Program-made: the position numbers and the translations under genes | From: Azadirachta indica | Lineage: Eukaryota; Streptophyta; Magnoliopsida; Sapindales; Meliaceae | Direction of reading: 5' to 3' | NCBI GenBank assembly: GCA_022749755.1 | Contig: CM040448.1 | Coordinates: 10,042,481 to 10,106,480 of the forward strand | DNA length: 64,000 nucleotides | Shown here: positions 1 through 12,294 of the stretch, piece after piece | Position numbering within the stretch: position 1 is the first letter of the stretch | Layout of the letters: each line of letters starts with the position of its first letter | The notes under the pieces: generated by a model | What the model was told of the DNA's origin: nothing | The model's input: only the letters and a program-made list of their open reading frames with translations | Database searches by the model: none

Positions 1-126
1 ACAAATAACTTAATATTTATTTTAAGATGTTTTAAAATAAAATAATAAATAATGATTCAAATTTAAATTTTGATTAAATTCAAATTTTAATCATATTCAG
101 AGTTTAAACAAAAAAATAAATGTTAG
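1..126. repeat. AT-rich dispersed repeat, copy 1 (3' end only)
   Basis: This stretch closely matches the last ~125 bases of the longer repeats at 345-1050 and 4686-5400. It shares the run from ACAAATAACTTAATATTTAT to a terminal AAAAATAAATGTTAGC. It is cut off by the window edge, so its full length is unknown. Confidence 0.75.
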
Positions 127-344
127 CTAAATGTGCGGATGACCAAAAAAAGGGTAGTACTGGGCTTAACAGGATGAACTAGGGATAAAAATTATTTTAG
201 GTAGGCTTAAAAAGCTCAACAATCCAAAAATGGCTAAATCACGTCCTTAATAATGGATGACCTAGGATTTTGTTTTAAGTTATAATCAAACAAGGTTTAG
301 AATTCAATGAGATCTTAAAATCTCACTTAACTCACATAAACTTT

Positions 345-1050
345 GGGGTTGTTTATTTTTTTGGGTAAAGTATGATATAATTATTTAGATGTTTAAAAAT
401 TATTTATTTTTTAACTTATATTTGAATATTTTTTAAAAATATTTTAATATAATTAAGTTAAAAATTTTGACTTAAATTTGAATAAGTAAATGTCTAAATA
501 ATTTCATGTATTTATTTTTTAAAAGTATCTCTATTTTATTAACTTATTTACTAACAAAATTAAAACCCATGTTAACTATTTTTTACGTTTTTCTTCTCTA
601 CTATAGGTCTCCTTTATTTATCTTCTCAATCTTATTTATTTTATATTTTAATTATTACAATAAATTTATATATTTACAAAATTACAACATCACATTATTT
701 TTATTTAATTTTTATTGATTTTTATATCATTAATTACAAATTATTTTTTAAAAAAAATCATATATACAAATAAATAAATAAATAATATACATATTAATAT
801 AATTTATTAATTTTTTTTATTTTATTATTATACTAATATAATTAAAATATTACAGATATAAGTATATTATTTAAAAGGATATATATGTTAAAATATCAAT
901 TTTCAGATTTTTTATTTGGTCAAAACAAATAACTTATTATTTATTTTCATATGTGTTAAAATAAAAAACGAATATATCATTCAAATTCAAATTTCAGTTA
1001 AATTCAGATTTTAGTCATATTCATAATTCAGACAAAAGAAATAAATGTTG
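345..1050. repeat. AT-rich dispersed repeat, copy 2 (~706 bp, full length)
   Basis: It starts GGGGTTGTTTATTTTTTTGG and ends near AAAAGAAATAAATGTTGCC, and it is collinear over its length with the copy at 4686-5400. The T-rich start and the reverse complement of the end resemble each other weakly (TTTATTT...TTT), as in non-autonomous hAT-like elements. No clear target duplication was found. The small ORF at 506-718 is low-complexity translation of this repeat, not a gene. Confidence 0.6.
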
Positions 1051-1496
1051 CCTTCGTCTAAGTTTCTAAGTAGCTAATTAATCATAAATATGTAATAAGA
1101 AAAGTGCAAAGAGTCAAGATCAAAGCAAAATCAACAACAGGTGAAGCACATAGACTAAATCAATATTTATCATTTTTCAAAAACTTGATGTTTTCAATGA
1201 AATTCATATCACCAGCCTTAAACATTCAGATTTAAAAAAAAAAAACACTCGAACATTTCAAACTTTTTTTTTAAAATAAAAATAATCTTAAACACCAAAT
1301 TAAATATAATAACTAGACAAACCTAACAATCAAATCAACTAGATAATTGAATAACCAAATAAACAAAACAAACAAGAAATAGAACAAGAAATAGTAGAAA
1401 CAAGAGCTAATCCCCCTGAAACTTAAAAATTGGCATTGCCCCCAGTGGAAGATAAAATGAAGCATAGCACAAAGAACTTCCCTTAAATAGGTAATG

Positions 1497-2830
1497 TTAG
1501 TTCTCGTCGTCATCATAACCATCTTCAGCATCATCAAGCTTTGTTGGTTGATCATGAATTAGTGGTGTTGAAGATAAATTGACCATTGTTGCACCTATCA
1601 TTATTCCAACTGTTAAGCCAATGCATTGTTGAAGCCGACCAAGTAAGCTAAGTTTTGGTCATACCTTTGCTCAAAATTATTAAAGCGCTACTCCAAGCAT
1701 GCTATGAACTCTATCATAAGTACATTTCTCACCAAGGAAGGGCATTGTGTTCATGAAGAGCTAGCTTTAGGAGCGGAGTTATTTTCATCCTAACTCTTGA
1801 AGTCAATTGCCTTTTTGGGATGTAATAGTTCTTTACTTGGATCTCATTCTATTCCAGCATATCTGCACAAAGTCATGATTAATGAAGGCATGAATAAGCA
1901 CGCGGTTCTACTAGATACACTCTATATAATATGTTGATAGATTATGCATCTGTCATCAATCAATTTCTCAATTATGATAGCATGTATCAATTGTTGATAC
2001 TAAATTTTTTTACTTGATATCACTAGTAAAATTTATTTATATGTAAAGAGAAGATTCTTTTTTCTCTTTTTTTTTAATTTTTTATATATATATATATTTA
2101 TTCTTTCTTTAGGTTATATGTGATTCTACTTCTATTAAAAGTCTAATTGAAAAATAATTAAAAATTTGTGTTTGTTTTCGTCTTTTGACATAGAATAAAA
2201 TAACAAAGAAAATTTTCTTATTGAACTTGGCCTTTGTGAAAAATTATTAACCCATGATCCCTTTAATAACTTGGACCTATTTTTATTATTCTTTATTTCC
2301 TCTTCAAGAGATCAATTAAGTCGATTTTGAGGTAATTAGGCCAAAACCCAACAAAAGGCTGGTTCAATAAAAGGTTGAGTTATAGGTCCAACATCAATAA
2401 TGCTCTCTCTTTAAGGACATCATTGAAATGAGTCATGACTGAGATTATTCTGGGCAAATGAAATGGGCTCTCCATCATCATTCGTCTTCCATGTAGTTCC
2501 TGGTCGACAAAGCTTTGTGAGCATTTCTTGGTTTTCAACATTTGCCAAGTACTAGCTATGCTCATCGTTTGCAATAGTCGAGAGGCTATAGAAACAATTA
2601 ATTGTGTTTCTATCAAAAGCCACCATCTTCCCTCACAGGCATTAGCATAGAATTCGCAAATTATCAGCTCTACTGCAGCTTCAACATGAGCTAAAAGCTT
2701 GTGCTAGCCTCTACTCTTAACCATATTGAAAGCTATAGTGTTAAAATTTCTATCAAGATTTATTCCTCACTTCTGTATGGCAATTTTCTTCAACAATGAA
2801 TCTTTGTACCTCTCAAAATAGAAGCAACTT
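1497..2830 (-). pseudogene. Degenerate 'putative plant transposon protein' (retroelement-associated) relic
   Basis: Read on the minus strand with frameshifts and stops, this segment recalls the plant transposon-protein domain found in many retroelement-derived ORFs. Fragments appear in the expected order. About 2830-2620 gives a stretch like YKDSLLKKIA..GINLDRNF, then VKSRG, then the hallmark EFYANA. The open stretch 2616-2380 follows. About 2000-1800 gives LFMPSLIMTLCRYAGIE, matching the family's FPSLITALC-x-x-AGV block. About 1680-1620 gives RYDQNLAYLVGFNNAL. The end is an acidic tail (DDAEDGYDDDEN) with a stop at 1499-1497. Several stops and an AT-rich gap at 2000-2380 show it is dead. The family identification is by pattern memory. 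I found no integrase, reverse transcriptase or LTRs beside it. Confidence 0.6.
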
Positions 2831-4685
2831 CACAAGTAAATCCTCCACCAAATCATAAACATGTCTTTGTTTCCTCATGATTTGATAGCCTAACTAGTAG
2901 AAGTATTTTTTTTTTTTTTTTCAATTTCATGTGAAGGAAGCAAATGAAAGTGTTAGCCAGAAAAAAATTAAACAATCCCTAATTTTTTCTATAACATGGA
3001 TCTCAATATTAGACAATTGATTAAATTTATATTTTAAAATTTTATCTATTAAATAGGTCTACAAATGATATAACAATTAGAGTAATAAGTGCATATTAAT
3101 CAATAAATTCTATATAAATAATAAAAGACCAGGCCTCGAAGTGATAGGTGATGTATTCTCTTACTAAAATATTTTTTTAATACATGAAGATCCTTTACGT
3201 AACGCTAAAGTATCCAACTATTACACAACTTAACACAATGTCATGTAAAATTACACTATAGTCATGATTTACACAATTGTTATATATAATTACATATACT
3301 TTTATGGTTTATTCTATGCTTAAAATATGTATATTTTTCTCACTTTATTTGATATATTTATAAATAATTTTATATCGAATATATTTAATTTTTTTAAAAA
3401 AATAGTGAATATATAAATAAAACACTGTTGTAGTTTATTCTGCACTTAAAATATGTGCACTTTTCTTGCCTTATTTGATATATTTATAAATAATTTTATA
3501 TCAAACATATATAATTTTTTTTTTAAAAAAATAGTGAGTATATAAATAAAACACTTTTATAAAATATTTTAAGAATAAATTTGAATGCGATATCAAAACT
3601 TAGTTAAAACTAAAACTAATATTTTAAAAAATATTTTGTTGGACTTTTATACCTATATTAGTTATGTCTCATATAACTCTAAAATGTCTTCAATGTTTTG
3701 TAATTATTTTCAAAATATGAACCAAATTCACTCTTACCCAAACATAACTCAATTTTACATAAAACTTATTTCATTAAAGAAAAAAAGTAAAAACGTCTAT
3801 TAGATATCATATCATGATAAACAATATTGTCCCTATAAATAATCTAAAAGTCGGAAAATATAAGTTTAAAAATACTAAAATTCCAATAAATCTATTCTAC
3901 GTCCTCTAGAAGCCCACTTATTTCTGCCCTTGAATCAAAGAGAGCCCAGACTTTGCAGCCCAAATCTACTTGATTGGTCTAAATAGGGTTCAAATAGAAT
4001 TACATCACATCCTAAGCCATTTTTTAAAAAATGAATACATTTTTTAGGTTGATTTATTGGGAAGAATTTATGAAAATATCAATTTTGTTTTTTCAAAAGC
4101 TTTACTTTTTGTTGGTTGTTCTTGATATAACAAGCTTTATCCATTAAAAATGTACAATGATAATTGAAATATTTTTTGGGTAGTTGATATTTATATAATG
4201 CAATATTAATCTAATTTACATACACTATATAATTAACTTTCTTGAATGTTGAAGTGATAGGAAAGACATTATGCGTATTAGTCATATATACTCGTTAGTT
4301 TTCATACTCTTCATAATCACAAAGTCATCTTCTAAATTACTAAAAAAAATTGAATTTAGATATAACTCATGCATGTAATAATTTCTAAAGAAATCAAACT
4401 TAGAGAATATTAATTTAGTACTACTGATTTTCACTTAACTTTTAATAGAGATTACTTTATTTTTTATTAGTACATATTTGATATCTTATAATTTAATTTG
4501 ATAAAAGTTATAGCATATACATCATAATTTGAAAGGAGAAGGATTGACAATCTCATATTTTTATTCATATGTTTATATTCATTCGTAAATTATTAGATTT
4601 ATGTACTTCTAATGGTTGAAATGGAATTTGATATATGATTAGTTATGGTACATTAATTATGTATTAATTACATGTGTTACATTCA
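2831..4685. other. AT-rich intergenic stretch
   Basis: Apart from the 126-bp tandem duplication, no coding or RNA gene is recognisable. The 72-codon ORF at 3585-3803 has plant-intergenic base composition and no recognisable domain. Confidence 0.6.
3307..3558. repeat. Tandem duplication, 2 x 126 bp
   Basis: Two adjacent units begin GTTTATTCTATGCTTAAAAT at 3307 and GTTTATTCTGCACTTAAAAT at 3433, and each ends ATAAATAAAACACT. They differ by a few substitutions and small indels. No coding content. Confidence 0.85.
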
Positions 4686-5400
4686 GGGATTGTTCGTTTT
4701 TATGGGTAAAGTTTGAATATAATTATTCAAATGTTTGAGAGTTATTTATTTTTTAACTTATATATATATAAATATTTGTTAAAAAATATTTAAATATAAT
4801 TAAGTTAAAAATTTTAAATTAAATTTGAATGAAAAAATATTTGAATAATTTAATATTTTTAATTTTCAAAATATTCTTATTTTATTAATTTATTTATTAA
4901 TAAAATTAAAATCTTATTTAACTATTTTTTTACTTATATCTTCTCTATTGTGGGTCTCCTCTATTTGTTTTCTCAATTTTACTCATTTTATACTTTTTAA
5001 TTATTATAATACATTTATATATTTATATAATTATAACGATATTACAAAATAATTTATTATTTTTATTTAATTTTTATTGATCTTTAGACCATTGATTATA
5101 ATTTTTTTTTAAAAAAAAGTCATATATTAAACAAATAAATAATGTACATACTAATATAATTTATTATTTTTTGTATCTATTATTGTTAATATAATACAAA
5201 ATATTATAAATGGAAGTATATTATTTAAAAGAGTATATATGTTAAAATATCAATTTTCAAACTTTTATTTTACCAAAACAAATAATTTAATATTTATTTT
5301 TAGATGTTTTAAAATAAAAAATAAACATATCATTCAAATTTATATTTTAGTTAAATTTATATTTCAGTCATATTTAAATTTTTTAAAAAAAATAAATATA
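4686..5400. repeat. AT-rich dispersed repeat, copy 3 (~715 bp)
   Basis: It begins (CA)GGGATTGTTCGTTTTTATGG and is collinear with 345-1050 through to a terminal AAAAATAAATATATG. The flanks share ATGTGTTA (about 4672-4679 left, 5400-5407 right), a possible 8-bp hAT-type target duplication, but the element edges are uncertain. Confidence 0.6.
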
Positions 5401-5715
5401 TGTGTTAAAATATAGAGTTACATGTCAATCCTCAAATTCAAATATATCATATTATTTGGATCTATTATCATATTCAGTATGTGAAGTAATTAATGTGCAT
5501 CTCCAACACTTCATGTGTCATTTGTAGTATTATCAACAAATTAAATGCAACTTCAATTTTAGGAGAGGCTCATTAATTAATGGACCCACTTCAAAGAAAT
5601 TACTAACAAACCTTAATGTCCAATTGGTTGCCGTACAAAGCTAAAAATTAATTAATTAATGCATCATTTAAAAAATTAAGAAAATAAAAATCATTTAATT
5701 ATGAATTTAAGTCCA
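5401..5715. other. AT-rich spacer between repeat and MULE
   Basis: No feature recognised. It ends at the left target-site duplication of the MULE. Confidence 0.5.
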
Positions 5716-5725
5716 TTCACATGTA
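5716..5725. repeat. MULE target-site duplication, left
   Basis: TTCACATGTA, matching 9 of 10 bases with 12405-12414. Confidence 0.8.
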
Positions 5726-5830
5726 GAGATATTTTCAAATACGTTTGCAGTAACTTTTGGAGAAAGACTCAGTTACCTTCCTTGAACCATCCATTCCCGT
5801 TTGTTAACCGTTAATGATAAGGATAAATTC
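5726..5830 (+). repeat. MULE left terminal inverted repeat (degenerate)
   Basis: It is imperfectly complementary to about 12295-12404. The best blocks are the outer 17 bases and the CATCCATTCYCGTTTGTTRACC block near 5790-5812. Confidence 0.75.
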
Positions 5831-7589
5831 GTAAATGAACTTGAATCACTAATTTTACTTCTTGTCAAAGACATCATTTGTGTCACTTATCTTCCATACT
5901 GTCTAAAAACTCTAAAGTTAGAAAAGATTGAAGTTAAGATATCATCTACAGTTAACCTAATTTGAGCTTTGGAAAGCTAAACTTAGGATCATGGGTGCTA
6001 TGGTCGATTGAGGAAGGGAAAAATTCACGCCAAATTGTGTCACTCATATATACAGAGTGAGAGAAAACCCACATCAATCAATTTCTTTGTGTCTGGTTTA
6101 TGAATCGGGTCAACGAAAGCAGAAGAAGATAGCTGCAAAACCAGGGTTCAAACAAAAAATTGAAGATGAGCTTGAGGTATGTTCTAAGATTTGGTGATTG
6201 ATATCGTACTCAAGGAATACTACGAACTGAATGTTTGTTATTGCAGATCTAGTGTTGCATGTAAGAATTTAGGCTACTTTACATACATGGCAATTGTTGA
6301 TTGTGTATTTCATGTGGATTACCTTGATTTTTGGTTCCTGTGTGAATGTATTCTTGTTTGTTAATGAGTATAGGTATCCCTATTTCTGGTGTTAAGATGG
6401 AGTAAGGGATATTTTATTGGTTTGTGATTTGTTATTGAGTATGGGTATCATTGTTTTTATGTTGAAAAGAAAAGTTAGATAATATCAATTTAGTTTCAAA
6501 ACAATGGTTTAGGTGAATACGATTTTGTGTTTAAGTTCATATGATTTTCAAGTTGTTGTGTATCAGTTAAGTTTGTAAAGTAGGTTCTGTGTTTATTATA
6601 GTTCAGATTTTGGATAGAGGTTTTATCATGATGTACAACAAAAGTTTTCGTTTGTATCACGTTCTAGATTATATAATAGAGAAAGGCCAAGCTTTAATTA
6701 ATATATAAAAGTTGACCTGATATATATATACATGTAAACACAAAAAAGTTGTCAAAGCTTTTGGAATTAGGTAAAGACATAATTAAGTAATCAAAATATA
6801 GGGTCATCTTATTTTTAGTTAATTTTGATTTGCACTTCTTGTATTTTAATTATACATAAAAAGAGATTGAGAATTGTTGGCATTATTCTGATATTGTATA
6901 GGTAACTCCAAAATACAAGTGATATGCTTGCTTAATATTAAATTGAATTAACAACATTAATTTTGAATGATGCAATACGAGACTTAATTGCATATTCTTT
7001 TATTCGTAATAGAATTTATTTATACAAATAAGATTTTGTGCATAAATTAATTAATGTGATATTATCATATTTATATACTACACTAGTTTGTATTGAGTAG
7101 TTTTCTAGAAAGTTTGAAAGTGTTTATGAATTTGTGATAAAAAACATTAATTGGCTGAAATTAGGAAAAGCTCATTGACTAAGAGATCTTGAAATCCTAC
7201 TAATCGATCATGTATTAATTGCCCTATTCATTGTAGTAAATTTGCTCTATTTAAAACAAATTAATAAATCAGTAAATGAAATAATTTAATGGAGCTTTTT
7301 TGTTTTCTATGGTAATAAATTTGAATATTGTACCTTTCTAATTCACACATTTCATTTTATTAATTAATTCTTTTTCGAGAATTTATTAATTGATCTCTTT
7401 TAGGATAAATTAAAAATAGTAAATCTAAATATTTATATAATAGATCTTTCTAATTCACATTCTAGAATGCTATGTATGCTACAAAATTTTGGTTTCCATA
7501 TTCAAAACAAAAAAAAAAACTGAAAGCAAAAATAATCTATTTTGTAATTATTTCATCATACAAGATTGAATGATAGCAAATAAGTTATG

Positions 7590-8086
7590 TGTTTGCACTG
7601 ACTGTGATTTGTATTATAACTGGTGTTGCAAATATTGATTGAATTTATGAGCTAAATGTGTGTTTTGTATTAGCATTGTCTGTGGTTAGTTTTGGTAAAT
7701 GCAAACACATCTGCTGACTTAAATCAAACTGCAAGGCTCACTTCAATAAAGCACATAAGATAACATTGCATTAAATGAGGAAAACTTTGGTATATATTGG
7801 CTTAATAGACGATTGAAATTACATGTTGAATCTAGTTAGCACTGATTGTGGGTGGTTTTGGTTTATGAAAACACAATTTTTGGCACTTTCAGATTTAATT
7901 CAACATTCAGTAACTGAATGTTAGTTAAAATCCTTCAATGAAAATTTGATAGGTAGAACTATGTATGGTTTGTTTTTGACACATGTTGAGTTAATTCATA
8001 ATATATTTGCCATATTAAATCTAACACAGAACTTGGTTCGAAATGAATGTGGTTAGTGCTAGTTTATACAAACACAAATTTTTGTA
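7590..8086 (+). repeat. Diverged short repeats inside the MULE
   Basis: A motif of the form gcactgattgtgg..gttttggttta.gaaaacaca recurs at about 7671-7712, 7835-7886 and 8041-8086, with a weaker copy near 7591. The spacing is roughly 165-205 bases. It lies in the long non-coding part upstream of the transposase coding region, probably an intron of the transposase gene. Confidence 0.5.
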
Positions 8087-8145
8087 ATTTAAGATAAGAG
8101 TTTTATATGGCTAATTTATTCTTTGTTTTATGGCAGACCATCAAA

Positions 8146-10905
8146 ATTTCAGATTAAGTGATTGTTGCTAGAACAAATATTGATGTAGCAAAAGTATTTC
8201 TTAAGCATTATAGCTTGCATAAGGTATAGATCGATGTGCAAGCTACATGCCCAGATAAGCAGCTTTGTGAATTGGAATGCATTATATTTGATGTGCATTT
8301 GCCTTGGTCAAATAAAAAAAGGCCTTTGACAAATGATGCTGACTTGCATTGTGCATTAAGAGAGTTATAAGACAAACGTTACACATCCATTTCTCTTGAA
8401 TTGAATCAACTAATCTCAGGTCCATCAATTGAGGCTGAAGTTAAATCACATTCTGAAGGTATTATTGTGAACACTATTGCTGGACTTAAAACCATTGACC
8501 AATCATTGGATAAATATGTTCCAATGTCAAGGTGCTTTCCCAGACATGATCAAATAGGAACTCCTCAAAACACTAATCGTGAAAAATTTACATATGTTTT
8601 GTCAGGCAAATTATATTCCATAGATGGAAGAACATGGTGGGTTGATGTATGTAACTCAAAAAATGAGCTGCTAATGGAAGGAGATGATGATTCAGATTGA
8701 AAAATGTCTGACTACGAATCAAAGAATGACAGTGATGTGCCATTAGACGATGAGTATGATGAAAATGCACCAACAATTAGATATGAAAGGAATAATAGAG
8801 GCCTTGAATGCTACCTAGACGCAAGTGATAATATGGAGTTGAAAGTTGGACATTCTTTCTATACAGTGTATCAGGAAGGTGTTGAAGGTATATGTAGTAA
8901 AATATGGTTTTATGTTAAAAAAGACTTAAAAATGAGAAATCTAGGGTCACTTGTAAATGTGCAACAAATGATTATAGTTGGAGGATATATGCAAATCCAA
9001 CATAAGACAGATTGTGTTTTCAAATTAAGACATTTAATCTAACACATAAGTGTAGTAAAATTGTTGATAATTGGCAGGCAAACTAAACCTGAATTGCTTG
9101 CCAATTCCTTCACTTATTTAGGGCCAATCCAAATCTCGACATCAAGGTTATTGCAAGTGAACTGCAAAAGAAGTATAAAATAACTTATGCACCTATTAAG
9201 TTGTATAGGGCCAAATCATAAGGCTTCTTACAATAAGCTTGACAAATATGCAGTAACAGTTAACCAAATCAACCTTGGATTTATAGTAAACTTACATACA
9301 ACATGGGCATTTGGTGATATGAATCATACATTCAAGAGATTCTTCATTTGCTTTGATGCTCATATAAGAGGGTTCATCGGTGGCTGTAAACCGTTCATAG
9401 GAATAGATGTTTGCCATTTTAGAGGGATATTGGGATAAATGCTAACTATGGAATTTAGTCACTTGCTGTTGCTATTGTTGAAATGAGAATCAATGGTCTT
9501 GGGGTTATTTTCTACGGAAACTTTATGAACAGGTTGGAGTGAATAGGGATGAAGGTTTAACTTTTATGACTGATAGGCAGAAAGGTGTTCTAATTGCATT
9601 AGAGGAACATTTTCCTTATGTTAACAAAAGGTATTGCTGCAAACATATATATGTAAATTTCAGACAAAAATACCTTGGAACAGCCCTAAAAGACTTGTTC
9701 TAGGCAGCTTATAGAAGTGGGAACAACACTGATTTTTGGTATCACATGTATGAAATCAAGTATATTTATGAAGGAGCTCACAAATGGCTTACTGATATTC
9801 CACAGGTTCACTAGAACAAACATCTATTTATGCCTAGAGTGAAGACAGCTCATGTTACAAACAATATGACTGAAAGTTTTAATAATTGGATTAATCCCTT
9901 TAGAGGTTTACTAATGTTGAGGTTGTTGGAGGATATTAGAAGGAAGACAATAAAACTTATCCATGATAAGTGAGTGATTATCATACCTGATTTTTCGTTG
10001 TGTTTCCTGCACCAACTAATAAGTTTTAATTATTACAGATATATGATAGCCCAAAAATGGGATGGAATTCTACCACCAACTGTTAATAAAAGGATAGTTA
10101 AACTAAAGGAGAAAGCTAGGTACATGAGTGTGGTTTTTAGGGAAGGAGATATATATAAGGTACTTGTTGACAATTTAAAAAGTCATGTTGTTGATTTAGC
10201 TACAAAGGTGTGTGACTATGGGGAGTGACAAATTCAAGGCTTCCATGTGTGCATCAAGTGTATTGATGAGATAAGAGTTGATGCTGGTGCTTATGTGCAT
10301 TACTATCTAAAGAAAGATGCATACATTAGAACATACACCCTACACATTTATCCAATCCTAGCTGAAAGTAAGTGACCCAGGATTTTAACCAATGAACTAG
10401 AGCCTCTTAAAGTTAAAAGGCAGATTGGAAGGCCAAGAAAAGTAAGGGTTAGAAAGGCTAGTGAAGAAAGAACATTCAAACGAAGCTGTTATGTTAGGGG
10501 CATATCATGTAGTGAATGGGGCCACAACGAGAGAACCTATCCAAAGATCAAATGGGAAAAAAATGGGAAGAAGCATGGTGGTACTCAGGTTATTTTCATA
10601 TCCTTGTATGTATTCTTAAATAATATAGATTTTATCCTTGCATCATGGCTTACAATGGAATCTTCTTTTGCTTTCTAGGCTGGACAAGGTGATGTAAGTA
10701 TTGGTGCAGGCTCTAGTTCACAATTAACAACTACCCAGAGCAATCGAGGTTCCAACCAGATGAACATATACTCAGGTAATGCATTCTGACATATCTGTGG
10801 TTATGTTTGCCAACTGACATTGCCTTTTAAATGCTATGATTTTAACTTTAAGTAATAGTTTAAAAAAAATTTTCTAATACAGGGCAAGTTAATCGGCCTT
10901 GAAAG
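8146..10905 (+). pseudogene. MuDR/MULE transposase (mudrA-like), broken
   Basis: This would encode the DDE transposase of the MULE. In order: a PB1-like N-terminal region (about 8230-8400, with a TAA break); an acidic linker (8680-8760, TGA break); the MuDR DNA-binding region (about 8950-9060, CKCATNDYSWRIYA in a shifted frame); and the catalytic core. The core begins FKRFFICFDAHIRGFIGGCKPFIGID. Its D is at 9406-9408, the second D (MTDRQKG) at 9572-9574 and the E (NNMTESFNNW) at 9872-9874, so all three DDE residues survive with family-typical spacing. A frameshift lies between the two Asp and stops occur near 9702 and 9812. GT-AG introns fit 9969-10038 and 10589-10678. The SWIM-type region (about 10205-10360) has lost its expected Cys/His pattern, and the C-terminal zinc knuckle (about 10480-10540) is also eroded (CSEWGHNERTYP). 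Possible 5' leader exons lie near 6050-6260. It cannot give a full protein as it stands. Confidence 0.88.
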
Positions 10906-11464
10906 TTATCTTAGTGAAAAAGATATATAATTATGCCATCATTGATACTTTTGAATTGAATCACAACATTTTTTATAAAGTTATGGAACTGATTTAGTTT
11001 TTTTGGTAATGTAAGATGATGCTACATCTGAATCATGCAGGGAATCAGATGGTGCATTATCTTCTTTTATTGTAACTATACTGATACTTGATTCAGCACA
11101 CTAACTTTGTAATTTGGTTTGGGTGGTGTTATTATGATTTAAAGTATATTGTTGATGTTACTAGTGATGGATAAATATATGAGATAAACACTAAAAATCT
11201 TCTTCCATGAGCTAAATGTTTGTTTTGACATTATGATAATAATAGTGCACAGCATTTAAATCCCTTTGATATTATCGTATCATAGATTTTTGAATGTAGC
11301 TACTAGACATATATAGCATACATACAATATTTTCATTAACTTTTGACCTTGATGTTGAAGGTCATTATCATACGCACACTTATTTATTACAATGTACTAG
11401 TATAATATGTAAGTAAAATATGAACAGAACTAAGTTCAGCACCACCAGTATCCTGCAGCTGATT

Positions 11465-11839
11465 CTTCTAGATCTTCAGCACATGTTTTGCTTCATCATT
11501 ATTCATTTCATTCATTTGTTGCTTGAGGTCATTAATCTTGTCAAACATTTCATGTCATAGATCATTATTGTTTCCCATATTATCAAACCATGATCCACTT
11601 TCAGAATCATATTCACTAGGGTACCAAAATATGAAAAAATTGCATTGTTCATACCTATAACAATAGTATAGCTTGTCGGGGTTTTCATAGGACTCATTAA
11701 TTTTTACAACTGCTCTCTTATTACACATACAGAACTTGTTCTCAAACTTGATGAGATTCCCGTTTATATGTTTCTTCCATTGTTTACTTCTCATGTTTCA
11801 TGTATGTCTCCCAGTGCTTGATGAGCTATTTGAGGCCAT
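11465..11839 (-). pseudogene. GRF-type zinc-finger protein gene of the MULE, broken
   Basis: On the minus strand an ATG at 11839 gives MASNSSSSTGRHT, then an in-frame TGA. The same frame then runs on with the zinc finger: FCMCNKRAVV, then LYYCYRYEQCNFFIFW. The four cysteines are spaced C-x-C-x20-C-x5-C, followed by the aromatic FF.FW of GRF-type fingers. A second TGA follows NNNDL, after which a Gln/Glu/Asn-rich, coiled-coil-like segment (KINDLKQQMNEMNNDEAK) runs to a TAG near 11479. Small plant proteins with a Ser-rich start, a GRF finger and a coiled coil are a known family, and GRF fingers occur in several nucleic-acid-binding proteins. It lies inside the MULE, convergent to the transposase. 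Function unknown; the two in-frame stops argue that this copy is dead. Confidence 0.7.
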
Positions 11840-12294
11840 TTTTTGTTGATTTTCTCGTTTGACAGTGCATCTAACGTCAATGGCTTTTAATAATACTCCT
11901 TGGAGCTGTGTGATTGGATTCTTTATTCTAGTAGCTGGATATTCTATGTTATGGTGGGGTTTTAAAAGTAGATGGCTGGGTAGTAAGATGGGGTATTTGG
12001 CTTTTTCTGATCAACAATCCTAAATAGCCTTTCATTACTATGGCAATTAATTGCTTTATAAAGGAAATGCAAATGGAGTATTTAGCCATTGCTTCCCAAC
12101 AGTTATATCTTAAAAGCATGGCTTTAACCATTATTTTCATGTTTTGTCCATTTTTTTTCTAAGACTTGAATTGCTTGTTATCATACCCTATGTATCAATA
12201 CTAATATGTCAGAAGCATTGACATTTTCTTCAACGTTTTGTTTCATTTGATATTTGATAACAGTAATATGTGAGGACTTTTTAGTAATTGCAAA

